Below the pieces are notes generated by a model, which had not been told where the DNA came from, made no database searches, and saw nothing but the letters and a program-made list of their open reading frames with translations. Positions 33,503 through 47,543 of a stretch of 64,000 nucleotides of DNA are shown one piece after another. Position numbers and translations under genes: made by a program. Source of the DNA: Taeniopygia guttata (lineage: Eukaryota; Chordata; Aves; Passeriformes; Estrildidae). Within the stretch, counting starts at the first letter, position 1, and every line of letters starts with the position of its first letter. Location: NCBI RefSeq assembly GCF_048771995.1, contig NC_133032.1, positions 32,247,501-32,311,500 on the forward strand, read 5' to 3'.

Positions 33503-36500
33503 CTGGCAGCAGGACTCTAAGGCACAGGAAATCGGCGTGATGGGATGGAGCTAAAGGTATTTAAAGTCAGGGAAAGGATCTAGGGGGGAAAAAAGGGCTT
33601 CTTCAAGGGAAGGCAAACATTTTGTTACCTGTCACCGGAATGCTTTTGACACCTTGTCTAACTGAATAAAGAGAAATAACCTGTTGGGGTGCAGTGAGAT
33701 TAAACAAGTTGCCAAAACATTGACACTGGCCTGCTTTAGAGCAACAGTGTGAAAATGGTTAAGTGGGGCAGGTCCTGGAAATTAATTACAGATGAAATTT
33801 TAAAATCATTTCGTTTGAAAGCCCACAGAATGTCTGGAGGGATGGAATAGTGCAATATATTTCTCCCATTATCAGCCCACACTCCACAAAGGTTTGGCCT
33901 CTCCACATCTCTGTTTTTTTTCCTATTGTTTCTCACACAAGAAGGTGTTAACCAAAATCTATCACATATTCTTACATAAAATTAAGATTCACAGAATTTC
34001 TTAGAGGTACCCATCTCTCAGAGCATCCTGCAAATCTTGGACAGCAACAGCTCTGCCTTTGATTACCTTGTCACACTCTGGTCCTGCACAACCCAGTTTA
34101 GCTAAGTGTCCACAATGGCAGGCAGAGATACCTTTAATACATTTTTTTGGAAGCACTGTGGTCCCATACAGCCTTCCAGCTTATTCATCCTATTGGAAAG
34201 ATGCTGCATGAACCATGGAACAGGAAAAGGTGCAAGTGCAGCTGTGTGCTCACTGATACTTGAGCAACCAGCACGTACAGGCCACCCCTCTGCCCTTTCA
34301 TTCCATATCAGTTTCCAGAGACTTCCTTTTTGTTTCTATGAGACTGTTCTAAGAGGCTGTGATGGCAAGGTCCTTCTGAGAGCTATAAACACCAAGGAGG
34401 GAACTTCAGCACTAATGGTTGGAAAATGAGCATAATTTAGGTTAAATGTCTGGAAACATCCCTTGACAGCAAGATCTTAAGTCTGTGGCAGACAATCCCA
34501 AAGGAAGCAGAGGAATTTCCTTTGCTTTGAAAAATTTAAGGCTTCACTAGTCTAAAGATATACTGCATTGAACAATTGTACTCTAGCAGGAGATGCAGAA
34601 CATGGCCCAATATATCTTCTCCATCTCTGTTTTATGTGTTTCTGAGTATTGACTTTTTTTTATGATATGTCCAATTGTTATTTAAGTCTGTTGTAGTTAG
34701 CAGTTCTCTTTCAAGTAATTTTCATTATTTTTTCCTCTGCAGTGTCTCTAATATTCTCAAAAATTTGAAAATATTTCTCCCCTATGGGTTTTACCTATTT
34801 GTTTTTGAACTAAGAACATTACCACAGTCATTCTTGTTAAATATCTTCATCTCAATGGGCTTTTTTTGCTAACAAGTAAGAAACTACTTAAAATAAATTA
34901 AATATGTATTTCTATTTCATGGTTCTTGAGAAAGGAGAAGCAGCCTATATGTATTGGAGAGGCAGAGAGACACGGAGTAAAAAATCATTAAAAAACCAGA
35001 AATCTGAGGAGTCTCCCCTCTCTCACATGTCAATGTGAGAACTAATTTGGAACCCATTTCCACAGGGACTCTGAAGGACCTTGTAGGGTTGTTTCCTCTC
35101 TTACCATTCTTTAAGAAATGTAAAAGCCATTCCCTCTGAATTATTACAGGAAAATTAAGTAGGATCAAAATGTATATCAAAAAGCAAAGCTACAGCCTTG
35201 GCTAAGGGTGAAGTAGAAAGATGGAAAACTTTATCTTCTGAGGGTGTTTCTTAAAATGACATATGGATTTCTATTGCCCACTAACACCTTGTGTACATCT
35301 AAGAATGGACCATGAAAACAATGGCAGAGACTCAAAAGAAATGAATACTGAGGGTCAGACTGCCAAAAACAGTCTCCTGCTGTTTCCAAAATAATTGGGC
35401 GAGTGATGGAGGAGCACACCAGTGGTATCACATGTAATTAAAAGGAGAATAGCTTTAATGAATTATAGTTTTCCTTCATAGAGACTTTATCCATGATAAA
35501 GTAAATATACCAGGTAGAAAACAGATTTTTAAAACATCAAACACAGCTTAATTTTCAGTTGTGAAAAACCACAAAAGGGTCTGGTTTTCAAAGAGCTCAA
35601 TGCTTGGCAACTCCTGTTGTGACACTTAGAGACAGATTTTTGGAAAATTCTGTGACTCAGCTATGCTGAACAATCCTGAAGAACCTAGTCCTAAATTCAG
35701 AAGAAACAACCACATTTTTTGTGGATTTTCAATTATCATTACTGAAAGTAACTAATTTACCCCAAAATCTATATAATACAACTAAAAAACAAATACAACT
35801 AAAGAACAATTTGTATTTCTGAAAGAACAAATACACATTAGCTTGTGTTTTTTAAAAATTTTTGTGAAGCAACTGCAAAATAAAAAGTATTTTATACATC
35901 CCAGTGACAGCTTTCAAACAGCTTCATGGCCCATCTGATTTCATCAGCTGCACTGACACTTCAAATTACTCTTATCAGCAAGAGCTGCACAAGACTACAT
36001 AATGAAAATATGTAAAAGTTAAATCTCTGCTGCTGTGACAGTACCACTCAGTAGATGAAAAATGACTCCGTAAAACATTAAAGTCTGGAAAGAGTTATAT
36101 ATGAGCTTAATTACTTTTGCTTGAGAATTTTTCCCGGCATACCAGCCAAATTCCTTGCCTGTTTCTGATTTTTTTTTTCTCCTCTTTCTTTGCCAGGGAA
36201 GAAAGAAGCTCAAAGAATGGTATTGGCTTTATAGTGGACAGAGATAGACTCATCATCAGCCATTTCTCTGAATAATAAGTCTAGAATCAAAAGCCTGAAT
36301 ATAACCCCTCCCCTCCCTCTCATCATGGGGATTTGAGTCTGGACCTAAAGTCCTACTGTAGAGGAACAATTCCAAACTGAAAACAGAAACAAGGAAGAAT
36401 TTCTATTTTCTGGAGGTCAAGAAACTCCTGACTGCATGGGAACCTCTTGATGATAGAATATTATAAGAGCTCATTGGAAAATTTGAGGAGAACTTTTAAT

Positions 36501-39500
36501 GTTGAGAAGCCTCTTAACCACAGGAAAAAAAAAAGGAGTTAACACTGCATAGAACGTTTTCTCAAAATTTTCAGAACTACTTCTCAATTTTCAAAATTAA
36601 TATTTTCACGTGCAGGATGATCCTGCAGTTCATGCACACCATCAGCTTTGTGCAGCTGGACAGTGCTTTGCAATATTGCATCATCACTGCTGCTTCACCA
36701 ACATTTTCTGGTCACCAAGGCCTCTTCAACAGAGTCAGCACCCAAATTAGAGATGGAATAAAGGGGATCTGTGAAAACTCTGCACCCCTCTGAGGGTCTG
36801 CACAAGAGGAGAGTAGGAAAGGGACATACACTCAAGGCTGGCATGTGTCAGGAATTCTAAATATGAGTTCATCACAGGGGAAAACAACTCCAGCAGCTCA
36901 TTCTGTAGGTTTTTTTACATTTCCTTCTGAAATGCAAAAATTAAAGAGTTAGAAGTAAACATACCCCACTGATAAGAACTGACAGCTTAGAATTAATTGA
37001 AGTATTTTAGGGCATTCTCCTGAGCGTAGATAATTTTAAAATGCATCTTAAATACCAGCAACAAATCATTAAACCTAATTATTCTTCAACTTTTTTTTTT
37101 TATTTATTTTTTTCTGAAACACTTGGCACAAAAATATCAGAAATACATCAACTCTGTCTCAGAAAGCATCCTTGGCACAATTCATTGGAGACTGGAAGAG
37201 AATACCCAGGGAAGCTGAGTGCTGACCCTGCCTTTGTGTTCCTTCAGAAGTGCTGCTCTGGCTCAGCATGAGGTGAGAGGAGCTCTCCCTCTGAGCTGGT
37301 ACCAGGCTGCTTTACGCTGTCTCACAGCACCTTTCTCTGCTCCCTTCTTCATACAATGCATGTGAAAGAAAAATCAATTTGGGGGGAAAAAAAATAAAAG
37401 GAAGCATAGAACAGCTACTGTGAAGGGAATTGCTTCCAGCACAACATAAAAAATGTGGGTCCAGCCCCAGTTAAGTTCTACACTGATGGTTGCAAAATAG
37501 GGTAATACTCAAATTAAGCAGTGGAGCAAAATCCATCCCACTTTTAGGTGAGGGATATGTTAGCCTTTCTGATGTTGAACCTATGGTTGAGTCCTAGCAC
37601 ATAATGAAGAGGTTTTATGAATTTCATAAAAGAAGACATAAGGTGGTGACATATCTTTTAAACAAAGCTTCTGATTACACTTTTCTTCAATAATGTAAAA
37701 ACATGCTTTTGCTAAGGGGGATATAATGCCACATGTTATTGCAAACAAACCTTTAACTGAATAACTGGGGAGTGTTTCATAATGTTTCCTCAGGTAAAGT
37801 AAAGATTCACATTCTAGTAAAGTCTTTTTATGTTGCATCCTAAATGAGTTTCACAGATGCTTAGTCTATTCACAAGTCCTGCTTTACACAGGGACTGTTA
37901 CACTGCTGAGAAGTCTATAAAATAACTCGTGGTTATTTTGATCACCTATTTAAAACAATATGTGAGTTTTTCTATGAGTCTTGAAAAATCCACAAAAACC
38001 TTCACAGAAACCAGAAGATGCAAAGTTTTACCCAGAGAGCTGAAGGCATCAATCAGCAGTTCTATTGAACAGGTATTTGTGCATACACAGCATCACTCCA
38101 AATGGTCAGGCAATTCACCTATTTCAAATTGGGCATAACGAGAGGAGACATTTCTGGATGGTGGCACAGAGGAAAGGACTTACAGGTTGGTGAGTAAATA
38201 ATTATAGGTGCTCCTGTGTTGTAACTGCAGCTCTGCCTCTCAACCCACTTGTGCCACGAGTGACAGAAGCTCTTAGTGCTGCTTGGGGGGATTGAGACTT
38301 CCAGAAGCAGCTCAATAACCTCAGCCATTCCCCACCATGGTGTTACTTATGAAACACACTGATGGCTACCAGCTGTAATTACTGCAAACAGACCCTATTT
38401 CTACTTCAAATGGCACATAAATAGTTTCTATCTGGAGGTGGCAAAGTTATAGTAGGCTTTATGTTGCTTAACTTCGATGGCCAATCTATCTTAACATTAA
38501 AATAAACAGCAACAAAGAGGACAAATGTATTTTATGTCAGAATGGTCACAGGTAGCTCTACTTACATCAGGCTATCTAGGCATAATACTAATAGCAGAGG
38601 GACATATTTTCTTTAAAAGAAGCATCCCACCTCATGAAAAATGTGGAATCCTCCTCTGTGTTCACCACTACAGCTGGTTTGAGATATTCCTCACATAAAT
38701 TTTCAAGTTTTGGCCTACAAAACCGTACATGATTGACAGAAATTTCAGCTGAAATCTTTAAGTATCCACCAGAATTCTCCACAGAAAGCAGGCATTTTCA
38801 GGAAAAAAAAATCAGTCAAAAATAGCTCTGTATCAAGAACAGTTTCGCTGGGAAATTTCCAGCAAGCTGTTTTCAGAAGTACAGACTCAAGCCTTGACAG
38901 GTTTTGAGAGGTAAATAACACTGAATAGGCTTTCTTCAAGGAGTACCCAGGACATTAAAAATGGAAGGACGTAGTTCCTGTCAGTAACAGAATACATGAA
39001 TTCTAACAAATTACCTTTCTTTGCATTTAAAAGTTCAAGAGTTTCCACTAAGCTGTCACGGGGAACCAGATAACATCTACTGGCTTTCTTCTGGAACACA
39101 AAGGGAGTATAGTTTTCCCTAGCATTTTGAAACATGGCAAATTAAAAATTAATAGATTTTCTTTTTTTTTCTTTTCAGAAAAATATTTCAAATGTTGATA
39201 GGTCCCTGCAAAATTCTTTTAAAAGTTAATAAACATCTTTAAGCTACATGTGGCATTGGCAGGAAGAAGTTAAACTACAGATGGCAAAACAGATCTCTTT
39301 ATTTGCACATCCTTCTCTTCATCTGCAATGCTAAAGCAACCACAAAAAAAAAAGAAAATGCATTTCTGCCAAATCAATGTCAATTTAAAGTAGATTATTC
39401 CTTCTGGGTTTACACTATAATTTGATCCAGTTGATCAAAAATGTGTGCATTTTTGTTTTCTAGCTAGATCTGAGGTACAGTCAGTGTGCAAAATTAAAAA

Positions 39501-42500
39501 AACCCCAAATGTTGGGGAAGAGGCTATCCAAGATAAAACTAGAAAAGACCCAACTTTTCACAGCCCTGCACTCCCATGGGCACTGCACTGGTGGCAAGGG
39601 ATTATTTCCAACATATATTAAGGAAGTATAAATTGGAGGAGGACTGTGCTGTGTTATTTTCAAATGATGGAACTTCATTCATGGCTACTTGAATCTGGGA
39701 TTACAATTTATGCCTATTTATAATAACAATTAAATAAATACATACTTCACCAACTTATTCAGTGTTCTTTCTATTTTCTTCCTAGTCACGCTTTATTTTG
39801 CAAAGCCCACAAACTTCAATATGCCATTTATCCAATAAATTGTCAGCTGTCTTCACAGTTTTCCATGACCACAATCCCATCTGAAGTGTATTTTCTGAGT
39901 TGAAACAGATAATTGCTGCCTCATTTTAATTCCAGTCCCATCTTAAAATACATTTCCACTAGTAAGTCAAGATTAACTTTAATTTAGAGAATACTAATGA
40001 TCTTGTACTCCAATTTAGTAGCTATCTATGGACCTTTTTTTTCCCAACAATTGCTTCCTACCCTCCTCCAGGCTTTTAGGTCTGTTTTCTGCATGCTTGT
40101 AATGGTGGCAAGCTATGTGGAATAGTGTTGTTAAAGAGGACAAAATGAGATGGAGAAGGAATTTGGATAACTTTTTAAATTTCCTACTCCACATCTGTAA
40201 GTGTCTATTAAATACAAAGGTGTACGTGCAGTTTTCCAGCTGGGGAAGTCTCACAACCAATGGCACCTGGAATTATCTCTTTTGTATTATGTTCTTATAT
40301 TTTCTTTCTAAAAATCTACTCACTGTTCTCTGGAGACAGGATATTAAGAATAGATACAATTTTAATCCTACTAGGAAAGGTATCTTGAGACTTATAATTC
40401 ATTTGAAGAGCAGCTTGAAGCTCTGTGTAAAAGGTAATTAAATGAAGACTGGGTGCAGCCTGGCTGTCAATGAAGCCAGCCTAGAAATTCTTTGGGGAGC
40501 TATTCCTCTTTTCTGGTTGTATATCCCCTTTTGGCTTCACATTGCCAATCAGCCTCACAACATTGCAACTATCTTTGAGAAAGTTACAGATGAGTAAGAG
40601 CTGAGAAGAAGCAGAAGTCCTCACATCTCAAGCAAGGTGTGAATCCATGGTAAGCAACAGGTCTGCTGCCATGCAGGAATGGAGCTTTCCCAGGCTTTTT
40701 CCCTGGGCAGAGCCTTCTGTTTCCCTCAGAACCCTGAAATGTGAAGGTTGGGAGGCAGCAATTGCAGTCTCAGGAACACCTTCCTGGGGAGGGCTCATTC
40801 AAGGTACAGGTGGATGCTCTCTTTCCAACAAGAAAGAACATCCCAGCTCTCAGAAATCCTGCCTGTAAACAGCAAAGCCCAAAACAGGATGGTTTGTTCT
40901 CTACCCAGGTGCTAAGGCTGCCTCACCCATGCCTTTTCCATGTCACCACAGGCCTTTATCTCTCTTGCCTTCTGCCCCAGTTCTTCACATTAAAGCACAG
41001 AGCTAATCCCACTTCTCCATCCCTGGAGTGCTGCCATGAGGATAAATAAAGGACGTGGATGTTTGGCAGTCAGAGCATAACCAACCTGCAATCCCTGCCA
41101 TGAAAAATGCTTGTGGCACACATACCTCCACTCAGCTTTTCTGGAGGTTGTTCAAGAATTAACAGTGAGCTGCAAAATACTTAAAAAAAGCATTAAGATT
41201 GGGGTTTTGCTGGTATTATTAGAAGCAGCTGGTTTATTTAAGAATAACTGCATTAAACCACAGTTAGAGAAGTGAGGAGGTCACACTCAGATCTCAGAGA
41301 CATGGGCTGCACATGGTGCCCAGGGGAGCATTTGGCTGTTCCATGTAGGGCTGCTGCTCACTGATGACTGGGCTGGAGGCATTTAAGGATAACTTTAATC
41401 AGACATACTGATTTACTTGCTGTTAAGCAACTCTCTTATAAATTGGAGTTTGGTTTCGCTCACAGTGAGATGCTTTCTTTGATTTTCTACTCCCAACAGA
41501 TATGACTAGGGATAGTGCTTTAAGCAAAAATGCTGTCTCTGGTAAACATGGACCAGTTTCTAAGTGCATAGGAATCTCTGGGTTTTGCAAATGCACTAGA
41601 GAACATGCTATATTTATTCTGTAACATCACTGCTTTTTGTTTGTTAGTACAAAAAAATACTGAAATTAAAGCCACATGAATATTAAATGAAGCTTTAAAT
41701 AATTTATTTTTAGTTTTGCCCTGCAGATGGCTTTACTTAAGGGTACTGCTAACAATCACTTAAAATCTAGATGTACACCTGAAAAAAAATGTATTTTATT
41801 TCTTAATTAATATAAACTTATTAGCAGAGTGAGAGCACAAAGCTTTAAGTAACTTTGAGGTGCACTATAATCCTTCCATTCTGGTACCCAAGTTCAGCTC
41901 CTCCAAACCAGATGAATCAATGTGGAACTAACTGCAGGCAAGCAGGAGCTGGTAAGAAACCATCATGATTTGAAGCCAGAAGAATGAACTGAGATTTTTT
42001 TTTTTTTAGGAATTCTGTTTTTTTACAAAAAAAGCATGCCATGTTACATGGTGCTACAAAAACACCATTAGGATGACAGCTTTGAACCAACATACTGCAC
42101 CTCTGCCTGTTAAAGAAAGGAAGTAAAGAAATTATTCACTGCAAATATATTGGTTGATTTCCTTTTCTTCTCCTACCGGTGAACTGTCCACACACTGAGA
42201 AATTGAGTTAAGCTAGTATTAAAAAATAGGTACTAATTGTGTGAGTATTATTTCTCTCTTAGAGTGATATTTTTTTTGAAGAGTCTGTTTTTCTGTGATC
42301 TCCAGTGATGACTAATTGCATAATCATATGTCAACAATTCAGGTGTCAGACTGAAGACATGAATCAAAGCTCAAACTCAATTAAAAACAGCAAAACAATT
42401 AGCAATAGGCATCCTATCCTCAGAGTGAGAATCTGGAAAGGCATATGCCAATACAGCTCAAGCTTAACTGATAATTCAGATAAAAATGTATTTTTCATAA

Positions 42501-45500
42501 AAGTTATACTAGATTTCATTGTAGAAAAGAAGCATAAAGTCCCTGTGAGCACAGATGAAACCTTTAAAATAACACATCCTCCCTAGAAATGCTTTTCAGT
42601 TTACTCAGTTGTATTTTATGAATTAATGAAGATGCATGACTGACGTTTCATAGACACATCCATAGATGGCCCTTGCCAGGAGCAAAAAAACATGGAAAGT
42701 AAAAAAGTTTCAAACAGAAGGACTCACATTGACATAGAGAATACCTGTGTGCTGTCCTGTAAGAGGTAGGATAATCAGGCACAGTCCTGATTTGAGTGAT
42801 AAATATGAATATGGATTTGGCTAGATTGTAAAGTACTGTAAATCAACACAGCAGCACCAACATCAGAGTGGCAGAACCTGGCCATCCTGTTTAATTGACA
42901 TGTTAAACCTGAATGAGACCAGCAGATTCTCAGTATCTTGAATAATAATTAGACTGTATCCTATATATAATGCATAAAGAGACACTCTTCTCATTCTAGT
43001 GATGAAATTTGGTATTTCTGGGAGAGTAGATGTAATGACAAAGAAGGAAATTAACAGCAAATCACTGTGGCTAATAAGGAAGTGTTGAACCAAAATATTA
43101 ATTCTCTCCACAGAGGGAAGACAAGCTAGACAGTAGGCAGCAGCAGAGCTGTAGAAGAATTGGCAATTAGACAAATGCTATGTGTACTATCTTTAAAGTA
43201 CAAAGAAATGATTTGTCTTTGCCAGACTGTGAAGAAGGTAAGCTGACATAAATTAGAAGACATTAATGGATGTTAGTTTCTTATTATTCACATTGGCAAG
43301 GTTCTCCATCATCTTCACAAAAATACAAGTATCAACTAGAAAAATGTGCAGAAAGTTTCTCTCTGTTATCACAGGCTCCTGCAGACTATCACTTCAAAAT
43401 CAATCCCTGCAGCAATGCCCAAATGCCAAACAAGTCAAGAACACAGCACAGCTGACACTATTCATCCTGTTTCTAGAGCTCCAAACACACATAATGCCAC
43501 TCCTCTCTCAGCTGTCTGTTCTGCAGAGTAGCTTGTTCACCTTCTCACCCCTAAAAAACCACACACAAAAAAGCAGGCATTTATTTTGACAAAGTTCCAC
43601 TGAGAATGTGCAGAGCAACTCAGTATGAGGAAAGGATATTTAGCCAGCTTTATGCACCAGTGTGAGTATTTGAGATGAGCAATGAGCAACAGCAGGACCA
43701 CACTACATCTTCAGCAACACGAATATTGCAGCACAGCAACATGGGACTGCTAAATGTTATGTAAAATCTCCCAAAGAGATGGCACACTGGGCAGGGACAG
43801 ATGTAGAACAATATCCTTGAAGATTTTAAAAAACTTGACTGATGAGGTCCCTGAGCAGCACTTCCAAACTTAGGGGATGTTTCTACACACAGGACAGTCA
43901 GTTGTTCTTGCAGTGCCTACTAGTGATTAAATCAGATTTCCTAGCAGTAATGACTCATTTTAGCTGCTCTGGTTCAGAAAAGTAAGTTAACAACAGCAAC
44001 AGGTCATCTCAGAGGTGTTGAAGGATCAGAAAATGAAGATTTTGGAGTACAAAAGGGGAAGAATAGTGCTTGATAATTGCATGGAAATGTAAATGCTTTG
44101 GGGATACTACATGGAGGCAGCAAATGGCACAAGTTTAGAGAGACTGAGGTATTTTGGTAAGTCAAAATACAAGTGGAACCACTTCTTATCCAGATGATCT
44201 CAGTTCTGTTTGTGCACATTCAAACGTGTCTCCTGTCTGTACAGTAACACCACGGTAGATAAAATTGTGATAGTCTCTCACATCCTTAAGGACAGTTGTG
44301 GCATTAGAGTTTGAGGCTTTTTTGCTTTATTTTGATTTTTTTTTTAATGAATGAGTTTGGATCCCAGCATTGCTAGAGGCAAACAGTTTATTACTATTTA
44401 TCAATTCATCATTGTTCTAGCAATTGGGAACTTAGCCCTTTGGATCAACAGCCAATCTGGAAGCTGGTTAGGTATGGCAAGTGAGCAGATTTTTAAGTTG
44501 CCTGCTGTGCTGAACTCCATTTCAAGGCTCTAGGACACGTGCTAAGCAACACATCCAGCACCTACAGATCTAACACCAACCTCTCACATTCCACATGCAC
44601 ACAGGGCTTGGGAAAACAGCTTTGGTATGATGTGCAAATAAATCCATGCATACCTGTCCCATTGCTCATACAGGGGGTTCATGAAAAATCTAATACCTTA
44701 TCACAACTTGTATCAAAATGGAACATTCTGCAGATGTGAAATAGGAACAGACCCAGGCTGGAAATGGATTCAGTGACAACTGGTTTTGCTTCATGACTTC
44801 TACAGACAGCAACCTCACATCCAGAGACTTCTAGGCTTTCCACAGCTTTGCTCAGTGGTGATGGGGAAGATAAAGCAAACGATTTCCCTTTATCTGAAAA
44901 TGTGTAAATTAATGATTCAACTGCTGTATCAGTTATGATTGCTAAATGGTTCTTAACTTCCATCAATGGCCTGATGAAAGGAATTCATGCTGACAATGAT
45001 AAATTGTTTTCTCAGGCATTGAGACTTCACGAAAAGAGAGGATTTCTTTTGAGGTGAGAAGACACTAAGCTGAATATTGTTCTTCATTACATGCACTGGA
45101 GGCACCCAGTGATTTGCTGAGCTTTTAAGCAAATTGTGGCTTATCCCTTTGCCTCTCCACGGTGATGTGGATCACCTCCCTTTACTGAATGCACAGGATA
45201 TAACACAATAAGTTTGCTCACCATCCCTCCTCTCTCACTTTTCCTGTTACATTCATCTCAGTAATCCATTACAGACCTCACATAATCTGTCTCCAGGTTT
45301 TGAGGGCTCTTTAATGTAAATGTGTTTGCTCAAATGCATCAGATTTAATGGACATGCTTTAGGATGATGCATGTCAAATTTTATGTATTTACCACGTTAA
45401 TCAGGCTTGTTTCCTTTACATTTATTTCAATTCCCCAAGAATGAGAAAACATGAATTTAATAGCTGTACTCCAGTAAAACACCCAGTTTCAGTAGTTTAC

Positions 45501-47499
45501 ATAATGGTGGACAAAACCAAGTGTTTGGTTTGGCAGAGGGGTGTGTCCAATATTTTTTTTCTCTCATTGGAAAGCTGGTACAAGCTTATTACAAGCAGAG
45601 GGACTGCTATTGTTTTCAGCAAGCTTTGGTATAAGACATTAGATAATTTATAACTAAGCACTTAGACTATGAACATTAAATGGCACATTCAGAAATGAAA
45701 TGTGAAACATAATTTCTCAGTTCCAGTGTTCATCAGATTTAGATTTTAGAAAGAAACCAAGAGGAAAAAAAAAAAAAAAAGGCAGATGGCACTGGAGCAA
45801 GGATCTGTTGGTTAGAAATGGTTATAGGTATGGATACAGAAAGGCTCTGAATGGTACTCTGGAAAAGAGGAGGCAGAAACAAATTTATCTGGAGCACTAG
45901 AAAGAATGCAGGCCTTCTCATAGAAAAGTCTGCTCATGAAGTGTGTTTTCTTATTATCATATATATAATTTCACAGTATGTCTACTGGGTGCTGAATAAA
46001 ACAATATCAGAATAAAAAAGCCAAGATTTTCCTCTTTAGTATTTGACATGTCAATACAAATAATTGTAATGCTGACATTTCAAGTCAAATCCACCTCTAT
46101 CTGCAGAATTACATGTTCTACCTTTGCTATCAGTATGTCTGTAAAATTATTATCAAGGAGCTGGCAACCTATCTATAAAACTTGCTGTGAAGAACTTTCC
46201 TGGTTTCTACTGAAAATGGGCTTTGAGCACTTTGCTGCATATAAAGCTTAAAAGAGTGGATTTTAAAACACAATGCAAACACATTAAAAAAAAAATACTC
46301 ACTATACTTCCTCTTTGGAACATGAAGCATCTGAGGGATTCAATCAAATGCTTCCTAAAGAAGACAAATCTCCAAAAAGTTTATTAAAAATTAAAAATAA
46401 GAAAAGTTTCCTTTTTCTGACCAAATTGCCTTTAAATTACACTGCAAAACCCTTCTGAAAGGTTGCTCTTGGAAAGCAGAAAAAATGATGAGAAAACCTT
46501 GATAAAACCTGCCATAAGGCAGATGATTATCAAGAACTTCAATGGATTTGAGTGCTGGGCTACAGGCAGAGCTACAAAAGAATCCCTTGCCCTCAGTGTG
46601 TGTTTTTGTTCTGGCACAAAGCACCAAAGTCTACAGTATACTTTTCATGTTGCTTTAATAGTGTGGAAGCCCAACCCTTTACCTAGCTGGAGACTTTTCA
46701 AAACCCTTTTAAGTCTGAAGACATTTGCTCTCTATTATCTACAAGGTTCCCATTTGACACTGGATGAATTCATTTAGAGCAACTGACCTGGACCTCTAAT
46801 GAGAATTTGACAAATATTAGTTCCAAGTCCTCCTTCAAAGTTTCAAGAATTCTGGCTACATTTACCTTCATAATCTTTGCCCAGCTCTGAATTTCACTTG
46901 GAATTCTCCAAACAAACGACAGGGGTCAATGCACAGTTAGGTAATTTGTTTCCAGGAACTGTGAATCTTTCTGCTGTGGATTCTAACCCCAGCCTGCCTC
47001 AGGCATTTAACTCCCCACACAACCTCAGTAGGAACAACCTTGTACTTCCAGTGGAGCAGGCAGTACCAGTAGCACCCAGATGGATTTTGGATTGCTATGA
47101 CCAATTCTCCTGTTATCAAGTATTTGCTCCCTAGAGAACCCACAAGAAACTTCAGGTCTATTCAGATTGTTAAAATCTATTTTATTCTTACCAGTGATGT
47201 TATTTTGATGAAAAAAATCTACTTGCAATGCTGCCTCTGGTATCCAAAGAGGCTTTTCTTATACAATGAATCTGACCTTTAGCTCAATCAATGACATATT
47301 AAATATAACATTTGAAACCAGAAGCTTTCCAGTTCAATAAAACAATTCCTTCATATGAACTGCCCATGCTTCCATGTACTCCCTGAATTTCAGTGCTTTA
47401 GACCAGAAAGGTTTGATTCACTTATGTTGCTAAGGATGGAATGCCTGCTGGAAACCCACAATGGAAAATGAACACATTCACACATTGAAATATCTGTGA

Positions 47500-47500
<1 letters not shown>

Positions 47501-47541
<41 letters not shown>
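47501..47541 (+). repeat. (A)41 homopolymer tract
   Basis: Forty-one uninterrupted A, by far the longest homopolymer in the window. GAAACCC occurs directly after it (47542-47548) and again 44 bp before it (47451-47457), which could be a short target-site duplication of a poly(A)-tailed retroinsert, or coincidence. Confidence 0.95.

Positions 47542-47543
<2 letters not shown>

Noticed and set aside
33503..33516. Extending the 304-nt NCKAP5 exon to the upstream acceptor at 33517
   Set aside because: It would need a preceding exon ending with one spare base, but the preceding exon ends in phase 0. Kept only as a finding on competing acceptors.
44697..44970. Minus-strand segment with good-looking acceptor (TTTCATCAG) and donor (AAG|GTATTA) and a protein-like open frame
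   Set aside because: It is 274 nt, so inserting it at the phase-0 junction between the 178-nt and 304-nt exons breaks the frame. The open frame is also out of phase with both. No family similarity recognised.
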